Part shown: one piece after another, positions 5,717-13,009 of the stretch | Position numbering within the stretch: position 1 is the first letter of the stretch | Layout of the letters: the number at the start of each line of letters is the position of its first letter | Assembly: GCA_900539345.1 (NCBI GenBank) | Contig: UQBS01000065.1 | Coordinates: forward strand, 1 to 15,020 | Length of the DNA: 15,020 bases | Origin: an uncultured Coriobacteriaceae bacterium | Lineage (GTDB): Bacteria > Actinomycetota > Coriobacteriia > Coriobacteriales > UMGS124 | Direction of reading: 5' to 3' | The notes under the pieces: model-generated | Told to the model about the DNA's origin: nothing | The model's database searches: none | What the model saw: the letters and a program-made list of their open reading frames with translations, nothing else | Program-made: the position numbers and the translations under genes

Positions 5717-7042
5717 GTGAATACTCTCATTAAGCGATATACCGACGTTCCTCTCATCCTGAGAATCGTCATCGGCATGGTCATCGGCATCGTGTTGGCC
5801 CTCGCGGTGCCCGGCATCTCCTGGATTGGCACGCTCGGCTCGCTGTTCACCACCGCGCTTAAGGCCATCGCCCCCATCCTGGTGTTCTTCCTCGTGATTG
5901 GCGCGCTGTGCACCGCCCGCTCCGCCGGCAACATGAAGACGGTCATCTGCCTCTACATCGTGAGCACCCTCGTCGCGGGCGCCCTGGCCGTAGTCGCCAG
6001 CTACCTCTTCCCCAGCGAGCTCGTGCTCACGGGCGTTGACGCCGCCGACGCGACCGGCGCGCCTCAGGAGCTGAGCAGCGTCATCATCGCGCTTCTGACC
6101 AATGCGCTCTCCAACCCCGTCGACGCCCTCGCCAGTGCTAACTACCTGGGCGTTCTCGTGTGGGCTGTCTTCATCGGCATTGCACTGCGCAAGGCCAAGC
6201 CCACTACCAAGGACCTGCTGCAGGACGCCGCCAAGGCCGTGACCACCGTCGTGCGCGGCGTCATCGAGTGCGCCCCGTTCGGCATCCTCGGCCTCATCTA
6301 CAGCAGCGTCTCCACCTCGGGCGTCGAGATCTTCACCGTGTACGGCCACCTCGTCGCGGTGTTGGTCGTCGTCATCCTCATCGTGGCGCTCGTCACCAAC
6401 CCTCTCATCGTGTTCCTCGCCTGCCGCGTCAACCCCTACCCGCTGGTGCTGCGCTGCCTCAAAGAATCCGCCGTCATGGCGTTCTTCACCCGCAGTTCCG
6501 CAGCAAACATCCCTGTGAACATGAAGCTCTGCCAGGACCTGGGGCTCGATGAGGACAACTACTCCGTCTCCATCCCGCTCGGCGCCACCATCAACATGGC
6601 CGGCGCTTCCATCACCATCGCCATCATGACCATGGCGACGTGCAACACACTGGGCATCGCAGTCGATCCCATACTCGCTATCATGCTGTGCATCATGGCG
6701 GCAATCGGTGCCTGCGGCACCTCGGGCGTCGCCGGCGGCTCGCTCATGCTCATTCCCCTGGCCTGCTCGCTCTTCAGCATCGACCCTGCCATCTCCGCGC
6801 AGGTCGTGGCCGTGGGCTTCATCATCGGCGTAATCCAAGACTCCTGCGAGACGGCACTCAACTCCAGCTCAGACGTGGTGTTTACCGCCGCGGCCGAGCT
6901 GAGGGCGCGCCGCCGCAAGGGCCTGTCCTGCGAGCTGCCCATCCGCGAGGAGGAGCGCACCCACGGCATCCACCTCGACGGCGCGGCCGCCGTGCCCTCG
7001 GTTGACCCCACCTTCGTTGAGAAGGGTCCGAAGGCAAAATAA
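5717..7042 (+). CDS. sstT: Sodium:serine/threonine symporter, SstT-type (DAACS family)
   Basis: Encodes 441 residues. It imports serine or threonine with Na+ across the cytoplasmic membrane. The match to the Escherichia coli SstT sequence as I recall it is extensive. Shared elements include GTLxxxxLKAIAPILVFFLVI near residues 36-60, AFFTRSSAANIPVNM (about 254-268; the serine-rich re-entrant loop), SIPLGATINMAGA (about 284-296), and VVAVGFIIGVIQDSCETALN near 362-382. A hydrophilic tail of about 35 residues extends beyond the usual end. The start is GTG: an in-frame TAA at 5699 rules out anything earlier. The ribosome site (AAGAAAGAAG) is weak. The gene is 311 bp after tetR with its own promoter, so co-regulation with the reductase is possible but unproven. 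Confidence 0.95.
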   Translation: MNTLIKRYTDVPLILRIVIGMVIGIVLALAVPGISWIGTLGSLFTTALKAIAPILVFFLVIGALCTARSAGNMKTVICLYIVSTLVAGALAVVASYLFPSELVLTGVDAADATGAPQELSSVIIALLTNALSNPVDALASANYLGVLVWAVFIGIALRKAKPTTKDLLQDAAKAVTTVVRGVIECAPFGILGLIYSSVSTSGVEIFTVYGHLVAVLVVVILIVALVTNPLIVFLACRVNPYPLVLRCLKESAVMAFFTRSSAANIPVNMKLCQDLGLDEDNYSVSIPLGATINMAGASITIAIMTMATCNTLGIAVDPILAIMLCIMAAIGACGTSGVAGGSLMLIPLACSLFSIDPAISAQVVAVGFIIGVIQDSCETALNSSSDVVFTAAAELRARRRKGLSCELPIREEERTHGIHLDGAAAVPSVDPTFVEKGPKAK

Positions 7043-7055
7043 CACCCCGGCCATG

Positions 7056-7090
7056 CGGGTGGCACCGGAACAATCGGTGCCGCCCGTTTT
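7056..7090 (+). terminator. Rho-independent terminator of sstT
   Basis: CGGGTGGCACCG (7056-7067) pairs with CGGTGCCGCCCG (7075-7086) with one G-T wobble and a 7-base loop, followed by TTTT. It starts 14 bases after the stop codon. Confidence 0.85.
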
Positions 7091-7152
7091 GTATGCCGAG
7101 GCCAAAGGTGGCGCCGGGGCGGCGCAAGGCGATACGACCGCCAGCGCATCAT

Positions 7153-7327
7153 CGCGAGGTCGACGTCGCTGCAGGCCAGCCTCCAGACCTCTCGCGTCAT
7201 CGCAAAACCTGAATAGGACGGCAGAGAAGGCTGACGAGATTCCGCATCCTTTTCTTCGCCGCCGTAACCAAGCCGGGGTGCGTCCTCAGCCCATACGCAC
7301 CGCTCCTCCCCGCGTCATCTCAAAACC
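7153..7327. repeat. Imperfect hairpin and a spaced 17-bp direct repeat
   Basis: CGCGAGGTC (7153-7161) pairs with GACCTCTCGCG (7186-7196) with a two-base bulge. CGCGTCATCGCAAAACC (7193-7209) recurs with one mismatch at 7311-7327, 118 bp away. No gene is supported in 7091-7417. Confidence 0.4.
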
Positions 7328-7375
7328 GCCTCCCAACCGCCTGCCTCCATACAAGCCACCCCCACATCTCGCGGG

Positions 7376-7381
7376 TATACT
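7376..7381 (+). promoter_or_regulatory. Candidate -10 box of the DUF1002 gene
   Basis: TATACT lies about 37 bases before the ATG at 7418. No good -35 is found 16-18 bp upstream. The transcript would carry the near-perfect ribosome site AAGGAGGT at 7406-7413. Confidence 0.4.
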
Positions 7382-7417
7382 CATGCGTAGTGCGTAAGAC
7401 CCGCTAAGGAGGTAGCT

Positions 7418-10018
7418 ATGTACATTCCCTCTATTCGTCTCGGTCGTATCGCTAGCGCCATCGCGGCCGCCGTCATGACGGCTTCCCTCGTCGCCACGCC
7501 CGCCTACGCCGACTCGCGCGTCGTGGCCACAATCGGCGCCGACCTCACACCCACCCAAAAGCAAACCGTCATCGACTACTTCGGCTCGAACATGAACGGT
7601 GCCGACATCATCTACGTGACCAACGCCGATGAGCACGCCCACCTCGACGGCTACATCCCCTACGAGCAGATCGGCAACGCCACCTACAGCTGCGCGCTCA
7701 TCTGCCCCACCACCTCGGGAGGCATCCGCGTGCGCGCGGCCAACCTGAACTACGTCACCGCCGACATGCTGGCCTCGGCCTTGTCCTCGGCGGGCGTGCG
7801 CAACGCCGACGTCATCGCCATCTGCCCCTTCAAGGTGTCGGGCACGGGCGCCCTCACCGGCGTGCTGCTCGCCTATGAGACAGCCACCGGCCAGCCACTC
7901 GACCAGACGAAGAAGGACGTCGCCACCCAGGAACTCGTGGTAACCCAGACCATCTCCAACCAGGTGGGTTCCGACGCCGCCACGCTCATCGTGAACGACG
8001 TGAAGGCCAACGTCATCATGAACAATGTGACCGACGAGAGCCAGATTGACGCCATCGTCGAGACCACGGTAAACAACGTCGTGAACAACACGACGATCAA
8101 CAACGTGGACAACTCCACGACCATTGTCGACAACTCCACCACGGTCATCGACAACTCGACCGTCAACGTCACCGAGGTCACCGTCAACAACAACCCCTCG
8201 GGTCTCACCGACGAGGATATCGCCGCCCTGAAGGAGCTTGCAAAGAGCTACGCGTCCGCCGGCTACAACTACGACGACATGGCCGAGACGCTCAACACCG
8301 TGTCGCAGAACGCCTCGGCCGCCTCGGGCATCGCCGACCCGATGGCCAAGGAGCTCGCCGACGCCGCCGAGTCCGCTGCGAAGGACAACGGTGCTGGTAG
8401 CGCGGGTGATACGAGCGCGGACGCCGGCGCTGCGGGCACGACGGCGGGAGCTGAAGCAGGCGCTGCGGGTGCGCCCAACGCAGATGCGGCGGATGCCTCG
8501 GGCGCGACGACGGAGACTGCGGGCGCCACAGGGGCGGCAACAGATGCTGCGGGTACCACGGCAGGCGCTACCGATGGCGCTGCTGCTGGCACGACAACAG
8601 ACACGAGCGCGACGCCTGGCACCGGCACGACCGACGCTGCCTCGACACCCACCGAAACGCCTACTCCCAGCATCTTCGACGGGACCGACGACGCAGCTTT
8701 GGGCGACGACGTGCATGTGACGGCAACCGACCAAAGTGCCGCCGCAGACACAACGATGACCGAACCCAGTGAATCCGCCGCTGACCCCAACGATCCCTTT
8801 GCCAACGCAAAGTGGGACGAGAGCGGCGACGCGTCGCAGCAGCCGGGTGGCCAGCCCGTAGACGGTCAGACCGGCACCGAGGCGAATGGCACCGAATCCG
8901 GCCAGCCCTCGTCCGACGAGCCCGCACAGACGCCTGACGGCACGGCCGACGCCGCCCTTCCCGAGCCTCCCGCACCCGCACAGAGCAGTAACGTCACCCT
9001 TGTGGCCTCCGCTACGGCACGCGCGACCGACCTCGTAGACGGCACGGCGCTCACGGTCTTTGAAGAGAACGGCCAGTACGGCCTTGCTGACATGGTGGAC
9101 GGCACGCGCCTGACCGACGCCGCCTACACCAACACCCTCCAAGCCACCGACGGCCTCGTCATGGCAACCCAGGCGGCCGACGGCAAGATGGTCCTTCTCG
9201 ACGCTCAGGGCAAACAGCTGCTGAGCGGCCCCTACGATGAGGTTCGCGTTCTCAGCGCGAAGTGGGCCCTCGGCATCCAGCGCGGTTCCATGGAGTTCGA
9301 AAACACCGTCGACGTCTACTACCTGCCCGGCAACACCACGTTGCCTGCAGGCACAACGACCTCCGACCTGCTCAGCGACGCTCAGGCGAACGGCGACTAC
9401 CTCAACATCGTAGCGGCAAGCGGTGCGGTGAGCGCATACAACGCGAGCTTCATGCCTGTTGAGGGTGCCGTACCTGCGGATATCAACGACTTCTCGTATG
9501 CGGGCACTACCAGCACGGACACCACACTCGATGGCGCCGCGGCAGCAGCCGATCCGAGCGCACTTCCCACGCTGGGTGGCACCGAGCTCACAGTGGACGA
9601 GACGACCGTCGCTTCTCCCGCCGAAGGCGGCGTTGAGGCAAGCGCGCAGCCTGCCGAAGGCATAGCCGCACCCGCTGATGCAACTTCAGCCGGGCAGCCC
9701 GCCGAAGACATGACCGCACCCGCAGAGACGGCTACCCCGGAACAGCCCGCCGACAGCACATCTGCAGCGACTGGTGAGCCCGCAGCCGCCACCGCCCTCC
9801 CCCAGAACGCCATCGAGCTTGCTGGGACAAACGGCCTGCTCTACATCGCCACGGGCGCAGACAACAAGACGCACCTCTTTGACGCGAGCGGCCTCGACCT
9901 CTTCAACCTTGGCTTTGACCAGGTAATTTCCGCGCACAACGGAGGCGCGGTCGTCCTCGTGGACAAGACCGCCAACGTCGCCTGGGCCTTCGAGGTAAAG
10001 GCACCCGCAACTCTGTAG
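7418..10018 (+). CDS. Large secreted DUF1002 (YpuA-like) protein with Ala/Thr linkers and WG-like repeats
   Basis: Encodes 866 residues. A Sec signal peptide covers residues 1-31 (basic start, Ala-rich core, AYA before Asp32). Residues 33-165 match DUF1002: GADLT (40-44), VTNADEHAHLDGYIP (67-81), SAGVRNADV (124-132) and the hallmark FKVSGTGALTGVLLAYE (138-154). An Asn/Thr stretch (218-259) contains a 7-residue repeat (VDNSTTI, VDNSTTV, IDNSTVN). A short helical segment (262-325) leads to a linker of nearly 200 Ala/Thr/Gly/Pro-rich residues. A beta-rich block follows (about 523-690; NGQYGLADMVDGTRL, DAQGKQLLSGPYDEV) resembling WG repeats, then a second Ala/Pro linker and a final beta segment (about 797-866). 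No LPXTG, membrane anchor or catalytic motif is seen. The role is unknown, possibly envelope-associated. The AAGGAGGT site fixes the start. Confidence 0.92.
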   Translation: MYIPSIRLGRIASAIAAAVMTASLVATPAYADSRVVATIGADLTPTQKQTVIDYFGSNMNGADIIYVTNADEHAHLDGYIPYEQIGNATYSCALICPTTSGGIRVRAANLNYVTADMLASALSSAGVRNADVIAICPFKVSGTGALTGVLLAYETATGQPLDQTKKDVATQELVVTQTISNQVGSDAATLIVNDVKANVIMNNVTDESQIDAIVETTVNNVVNNTTINNVDNSTTIVDNSTTVIDNSTVNVTEVTVNNNPSGLTDEDIAALKELAKSYASAGYNYDDMAETLNTVSQNASAASGIADPMAKELADAAESAAKDNGAGSAGDTSADAGAAGTTAGAEAGAAGAPNADAADASGATTETAGATGAATDAAGTTAGATDGAAAGTTTDTSATPGTGTTDAASTPTETPTPSIFDGTDDAALGDDVHVTATDQSAAADTTMTEPSESAADPNDPFANAKWDESGDASQQPGGQPVDGQTGTEANGTESGQPSSDEPAQTPDGTADAALPEPPAPAQSSNVTLVASATARATDLVDGTALTVFEENGQYGLADMVDGTRLTDAAYTNTLQATDGLVMATQAADGKMVLLDAQGKQLLSGPYDEVRVLSAKWALGIQRGSMEFENTVDVYYLPGNTTLPAGTTTSDLLSDAQANGDYLNIVAASGAVSAYNASFMPVEGAVPADINDFSYAGTTSTDTTLDGAAAAADPSALPTLGGTELTVDETTVASPAEGGVEASAQPAEGIAAPADATSAGQPAEDMTAPAETATPEQPADSTSAATGEPAAATALPQNAIELAGTNGLLYIATGADNKTHLFDASGLDLFNLGFDQVISAHNGGAVVLVDKTANVAWAFEVKAPATL

Positions 10019-10030
10019 CACGCAACATCA

Positions 10031-10078
10031 CGTCCGGCGCACGGGCCAAAACACCCACCCGTGCGCCGGACGATTTTT
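10031..10078 (+). terminator. Rho-independent terminator of the DUF1002 gene
   Basis: A perfect 15-bp stem, CGTCCGGCGCACGGG (10031-10045) with 10058-10072, closes a 12-base loop. It is followed by A and five T. It starts 12 bases after the stop codon. Confidence 0.95.
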
Positions 10079-10095
10079 GCCCGACGGCCCATGGC

Positions 10096-10406
10096 TCAGT
10101 GCGAAAACATCGCCCGTCGCAGAACGACCGCCCGACTTCCCGACGACACGCGAGTCAGCGCGAAAGCACTGCCCGTGGTAAGACGGATGCCTGTCCTCTT
10201 AATGGCTCACGGCCTGACGCATGAACACCACTGATGATAAGACAGATATCCGGTCCCCAACTACAGACGACCAACACAAGAACCCCCGCATCCGCTTAGC
10301 GCATGCGGGGGTTCTCAACAGTACACAGGCCAGCACGAAAGCACCCGTCCGCCTGCGTGTCAAACCAATATCTACCTGCCTGGCGTTGCACAGAGCAACA
10401 CGAAAG
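10096..10406. repeat. Degenerate repeat array with 59-bp period
   Basis: In the gene-free stretch 10079-10458, the words TCAGTGCGAAAACATCGC (10096) and TCAGCGCGAAAGCACTGC (10155) are 59 bp apart; 18 of 22 bases match when the unit is extended to CCCGT. TAAGACGGAT (10179) and TAAGACAGAT (10238) are again 59 bp apart. Two further CACGAAAG copies occur at 10334 and 10399. Where a fourth unit should lie there is a perfect hairpin (10279-10315). The array is too diverged, and its intervening sequence too similar between units, to be a CRISPR array. Confidence 0.55.
10279..10315. terminator. Perfect 13-bp-stem hairpin 3' of the zinc-ribbon gene
   Basis: AGAACCCCCGCAT (10279-10291) pairs with 10303-10315 around an 11-base loop. 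There is no T-run on either strand (minus-strand tail TGTGTTGG). It may end the minus-strand GNAT/zinc-ribbon transcript 144 bases after its last stop codon, but could be a structural element of the repeat array. Confidence 0.4.
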
Positions 10407-10458
10407 TGCCTGTCATATGCCAGCCATACCCAGCGCCACGCCTCAGCGAGCCGATTCT

Positions 10459-10701
10459 CTACCTCAGCTCGCCGTTGGTGTCGAGGAACCACTCGATATG
10501 GCCGCAGTTGCGGCAAATCAAAACCGCGGCGCTGCGGTTGGCCCAATCAAAATCGAGAAACGTAAGAAAAGCCGTGTTAAGCTGCGCATCGGACCTCTCG
10601 AACTCGTTGCATCCACAATGCGGGCACACCACCTGCCTGCCCGCCACCTCGTACGTCCAATTGTCTTCCATGCCGCGCCTAAAACCCTCAAAGAACCCCA
10701 T
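10459..10701 (-). CDS. Small zinc-ribbon protein
   Basis: Encodes 80 residues. Two CxxC knuckles, CPHCG (26-30) and CRNCG (63-67), are 33 residues apart and would bind one zinc ion as a zinc ribbon. The second is followed by HIEWF, typical of nucleic-acid-binding or regulatory ribbons. The spacer contains a hydrophobic stretch (FLTFLDFDW). The specific family is not recognised. It starts 36 bases after the stop of the GNAT gene on the same strand, so the two probably form an operon. The ribosome site AAAGGAA lies about six bases before the ATG. No signal peptide or membrane helix is present, so it is cytoplasmic. Confidence 0.85.
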   Translation of the reverse strand: MGFFEGFRRGMEDNWTYEVAGRQVVCPHCGCNEFERSDAQLNTAFLTFLDFDWANRSAAVLICRNCGHIEWFLDTNGELR

Positions 10702-10737
10702 CGACGTTCCTTTCTCGTAAGCCTTGACTCACTTTTC

Positions 10738-11334
10738 TTATACCCTCAAATCCAGCTCCATCAGGTTGAGGGTGCGGTGATGGCCTTCGCTCAGGAGGAG
10801 TTCGTGGGGACCGATGTCGACGAAGTCGGCGGAGGAATACAGGGAGAGGGCGGGGGTGTCGACGAAGTCGGCGGAGGAATACAGGGAGAGGGCGGGGGTA
10901 TTGTTAGTGAACGCGTCGAGCCGTATGACACGGGCTCCACGGGCGCGAGCGACCCCGACAGCATGGGTGAGCATCGATCGGGCAACTCCCCTACCGCGAG
11001 CATGGGGCGCAGTCACAAGCAGATGGATGACCGCGACTTCCTCGGGGCCTGCATCCACCGGCCAGGCGGCGTGCTCATATCCGCTGGTCTGCTCGTCATT
11101 GAGCACATAGGCACCCAGCAACGGCGACGTTGCGCCACCCTCTGTCGCCGCCCCGTCGTCTTCGCATGCAATAAACAGGTTTCCCGCCCACACGGATGCA
11201 AGCAAGCCCTCTCGCGTGGGATGCACGCCCATGACCCACTCGCAATCGTACGGCGTTCCCAGCATTGCGTCGCATGCGTCACTGTAGAGCGCCCACACGG
11301 TGGGCATATCGGCTTCGGTGGCAGGTCGAATCAT
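10738..11334 (-). CDS. GNAT family N-acetyltransferase with an internal 14-residue duplication
   Basis: Encodes 198 residues. It would transfer an acetyl group from acetyl-CoA to an unknown amine. It starts MIRPATEADMPTVWALY, the usual GNAT first strand and helix. Motif A is present: VIHLLVTAPHARGRGVARSM (102-121), with the R-G-R-G-V-A pyrophosphate-binding loop. Motif B, N-x-P-A-L-x-L-Y, follows. TPALSLYSSADFVD is encoded twice in tandem (146-159 and 160-173) because of a perfect 42-bp DNA duplication; without it the protein would be 184 residues. The extra copy falls after the helix that helps hold CoA and could disturb the acceptor side. The ribosome site (AGGGAG) is moderate. Confidence 0.92.
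   Translation of the reverse strand: MIRPATEADMPTVWALYSDACDAMLGTPYDCEWVMGVHPTREGLLASVWAGNLFIACEDDGAATEGGATSPLLGAYVLNDEQTSGYEHAAWPVDAGPEEVAVIHLLVTAPHARGRGVARSMLTHAVGVARARGARVIRLDAFTNNTPALSLYSSADFVDTPALSLYSSADFVDIGPHELLLSEGHHRTLNLMELDLRV
10816..10899. repeat. Perfect 42-bp tandem duplication inside the GNAT gene
   Basis: The 42 bases 10816-10857 are repeated without mismatch at 10858-10899. The duplication is in frame and adds 14 residues. Confidence 0.97.
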
Positions 11335-11358
11335 AGGCGTCTCCCTCTATTGCTCTCA

Positions 11359-11395
11359 TTTAACATACATCTAACCAGCTGAGATGCATGTTAAA
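11359..11395. promoter_or_regulatory. Inverted repeat in the GNAT upstream region
   Basis: TTTAACATACATCT (11359-11372) and AGATGCATGTTAAA (11382-11395) are inverted copies with a single mismatch and a 9-base centre. They lie 25-61 bases before the GNAT start. A smaller dyad GTATGC (11438-11443)/GCATAC (11454-11459) lies upstream. Being AT-rich with no T-run after it, this looks like an operator overlapping the promoter. Confidence 0.5.
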
Positions 11396-11486
11396 TCATC
11401 AAAACCCCAGTTGGCGCGATTTTAAAAATTCTGAAATGTATGCTAATTTCATCGCATACACCCATCCTGTTGCAAAACCAGCGCCC

Positions 11487-12527
11487 TCACACGTAATCGT
11501 ACGGCATCCGGCGGGTCGCGGCGTAGAAAATCGCCAACACAGGCAGCGCGACGGGCGCGAACATGCCCGCGCACACAAGCACCACCAGGCGCACGACATA
11601 GAACAGTACTCGGCGCAACGGCCTGCGAGAGTACTCCTCGCAGGTCATGTGCACAAAGGACCCACCGGGCGTGCTTCCCTCGTGCCACCAGGGGATAACA
11701 ACCTCTACCAGCAAGAATACTGCGAAGAAGACCCAGAACATCCAGTTCGAATCTGCGTCCGAGCTGTTCGTCCACGTTTCTACAGCAGTCGTACCTACGC
11801 CCGCAAGCGAGTCGGCAAGAATTTGCCCCAGCACGAAGCACAAAAGAGCGCCGGCGCACACGATGCCGGTCACGGACACAACAATCGTCATGTCCAGGCA
11901 CAGCGCCACCGTGCGGCGCACGATACCGGGACGCGTCTCAACGGCCAGGTCGCGCCCGTCGTCGCGTCGCACGGGCATCAGCCGATTGATCACGGCCGCC
12001 AGGCACCAACCGATGAAGCACCCGAGTGTGTTACATGCCAGGTCATCCACATCGAAGGTGCGATACGCAAAGGGATAGATCCAAAACAGCCCCGTGAGCT
12101 GGGCAGTTTCCACAAAGAGGGACACAAGGAAGCCCAAAACAAGCGCCCAGCCGAAGCCCTTGCGCATACCACGCCCAACAATGATGCCAAGCGGCACGAA
12201 AAACGCGACATTGGCAAGGAGCTGCAACACCGCCACCTTGCCGTCGCGCTTGATGTCGTCGATGAACACCCAGAAGTCGAGTTGCGGGGCAACGCCGTAG
12301 GTGATGCCCAGACCGGCATCGCCTGAGGGAAGCGGGTACAGCGTGAAGCACATGAGTGCCAACAGATACAGCACGCTTAGATACGCTCCCAGCACAGACC
12401 AAAAGCGCAGCCGCCCGTCACGACGATACAAGATGGCGAGCACCGGCAGCGTAAGCACCAGCGAGGCGAACGGCCACAAGCCAAGCGCCAACATAAATTG
12501 ACGGCTAAATCCCGCAAGAAAATGCAA
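11487..12527 (-). CDS. VanZ-RDD fusion integral membrane protein
   Basis: With a TTG start it encodes 346 residues. The N-terminal VanZ domain (about 10-185) has helices at 12-33 and 44-64. It also has the family signatures LLANVAFFVPLGI (103-115), SLFVETAQLTG (136-146) and RTFDVDDLACNTLG (156-169). The C-terminal RDD-like domain (about 204-335) has RRTVALCLDM (204-213), helices at 212-238 and 262-281, GSTPGG (284-289) and a last helix at 310-336. VanZ-like proteins have been linked to low-level glycopeptide resistance and envelope homeostasis, but most have no proven role. The TTG at 12527 is chosen because GGAGG (12535-12539) lies seven bases before it. ATG codons at 12557 and 12494 are alternatives without a comparable site. 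Confidence 0.85.
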   Translation of the reverse strand: MHFLAGFSRQFMLALGLWPFASLVLTLPVLAILYRRDGRLRFWSVLGAYLSVLYLLALMCFTLYPLPSGDAGLGITYGVAPQLDFWVFIDDIKRDGKVAVLQLLANVAFFVPLGIIVGRGMRKGFGWALVLGFLVSLFVETAQLTGLFWIYPFAYRTFDVDDLACNTLGCFIGWCLAAVINRLMPVRRDDGRDLAVETRPGIVRRTVALCLDMTIVVSVTGIVCAGALLCFVLGQILADSLAGVGTTAVETWTNSSDADSNWMFWVFFAVFLLVEVVIPWWHEGSTPGGSFVHMTCEEYSRRPLRRVLFYVVRLVVLVCAGMFAPVALPVLAIFYAATRRMPYDYV

Positions 12528-12557
12528 CTCACAACCTCCGATAACGCGCGATGCCAT

Positions 12558-13009
12558 GCCGACATGCCGCGCCTTCCTCCGGGCACCGACAAACCAGCCG
12601 CTCAAACTCCCGACTCCAACCTTCCGCACGAACCGCCCGGCAATCCAACGCGATATAGACGCCTCAACCCCAAAACGGCACGTGCCTCAACAGCACGCTC
12701 AAACCTTAGCGCAGCACGCTACCCCACGGCATCAAAGCGGCTCAATATAACGAAAGCGTTAGCAAAGCAGAACAAGAGTCACATGCACAGCGGGCGCAAG
12801 TGGAAGTCTAGCTTTTTAACGCCGCACGCACGCAGTTTCAACATCCCAGCTCATCACGCATGTCAAAGCATTTTGGCAGGCATATCCCATGTGCCGGAGA
12901 CCCATGTCAAACGCATTCGGTGGTACCCTGAAGGCCCTTACGCCATCCTTTGAGGCGTCGGCAGGCAAGGCAAGGCAAGGCCACACGAACGGAAAGGCGC
13001 GTCGGGCAG
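12558..13009. other. Long gene-free gap between the VanZ-RDD and XRE genes
   Basis: No coding region is supported on either strand. Items seen are the 10-bp palindrome GGCACGTGCC (12677-12686), CAGCACGCT at 12691 and 12712, and the direct repeats CATGTCAAAGCATT (12859) and CATGTCAAACGCATT (12903). A short AAGGC microsatellite lies near 12963-12980. Both flanking genes are read outward from here, so their promoters must lie inside. Confidence 0.5.

Noticed and set aside
5657..6838. 393-codon minus-strand frame rich in Asp, His and Glu
   Set aside because: It is the reverse-strand shadow of the sstT gene; its composition is typical of antisense to membrane-protein codons.
7286..9142. 618-codon open frame on the minus strand
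   Set aside because: It is antisense to the DUF1002 gene and its Ala/Thr linker. The translation is Arg/Gly/Val low-complexity with no recognisable motif.
10096..10406. Possible CRISPR array (spacing close to 60 bp)
   Set aside because: The recurring words are not conserved enough to be CRISPR repeats. Similarity extends across the would-be spacers, and no cas gene is in the window.
11388..12326. 312-codon plus-strand frame
   Set aside because: It is antisense to the VanZ-RDD gene, is rich in His/Pro/Arg and has no motif.
12498..12953. 151-codon plus-strand frame in the gap before the XRE gene
   Set aside because: No ribosome site, composition dominated by Pro/Arg/Thr/Ser, no hydrophobic or conserved motif, and it overlaps the VanZ-RDD start region.
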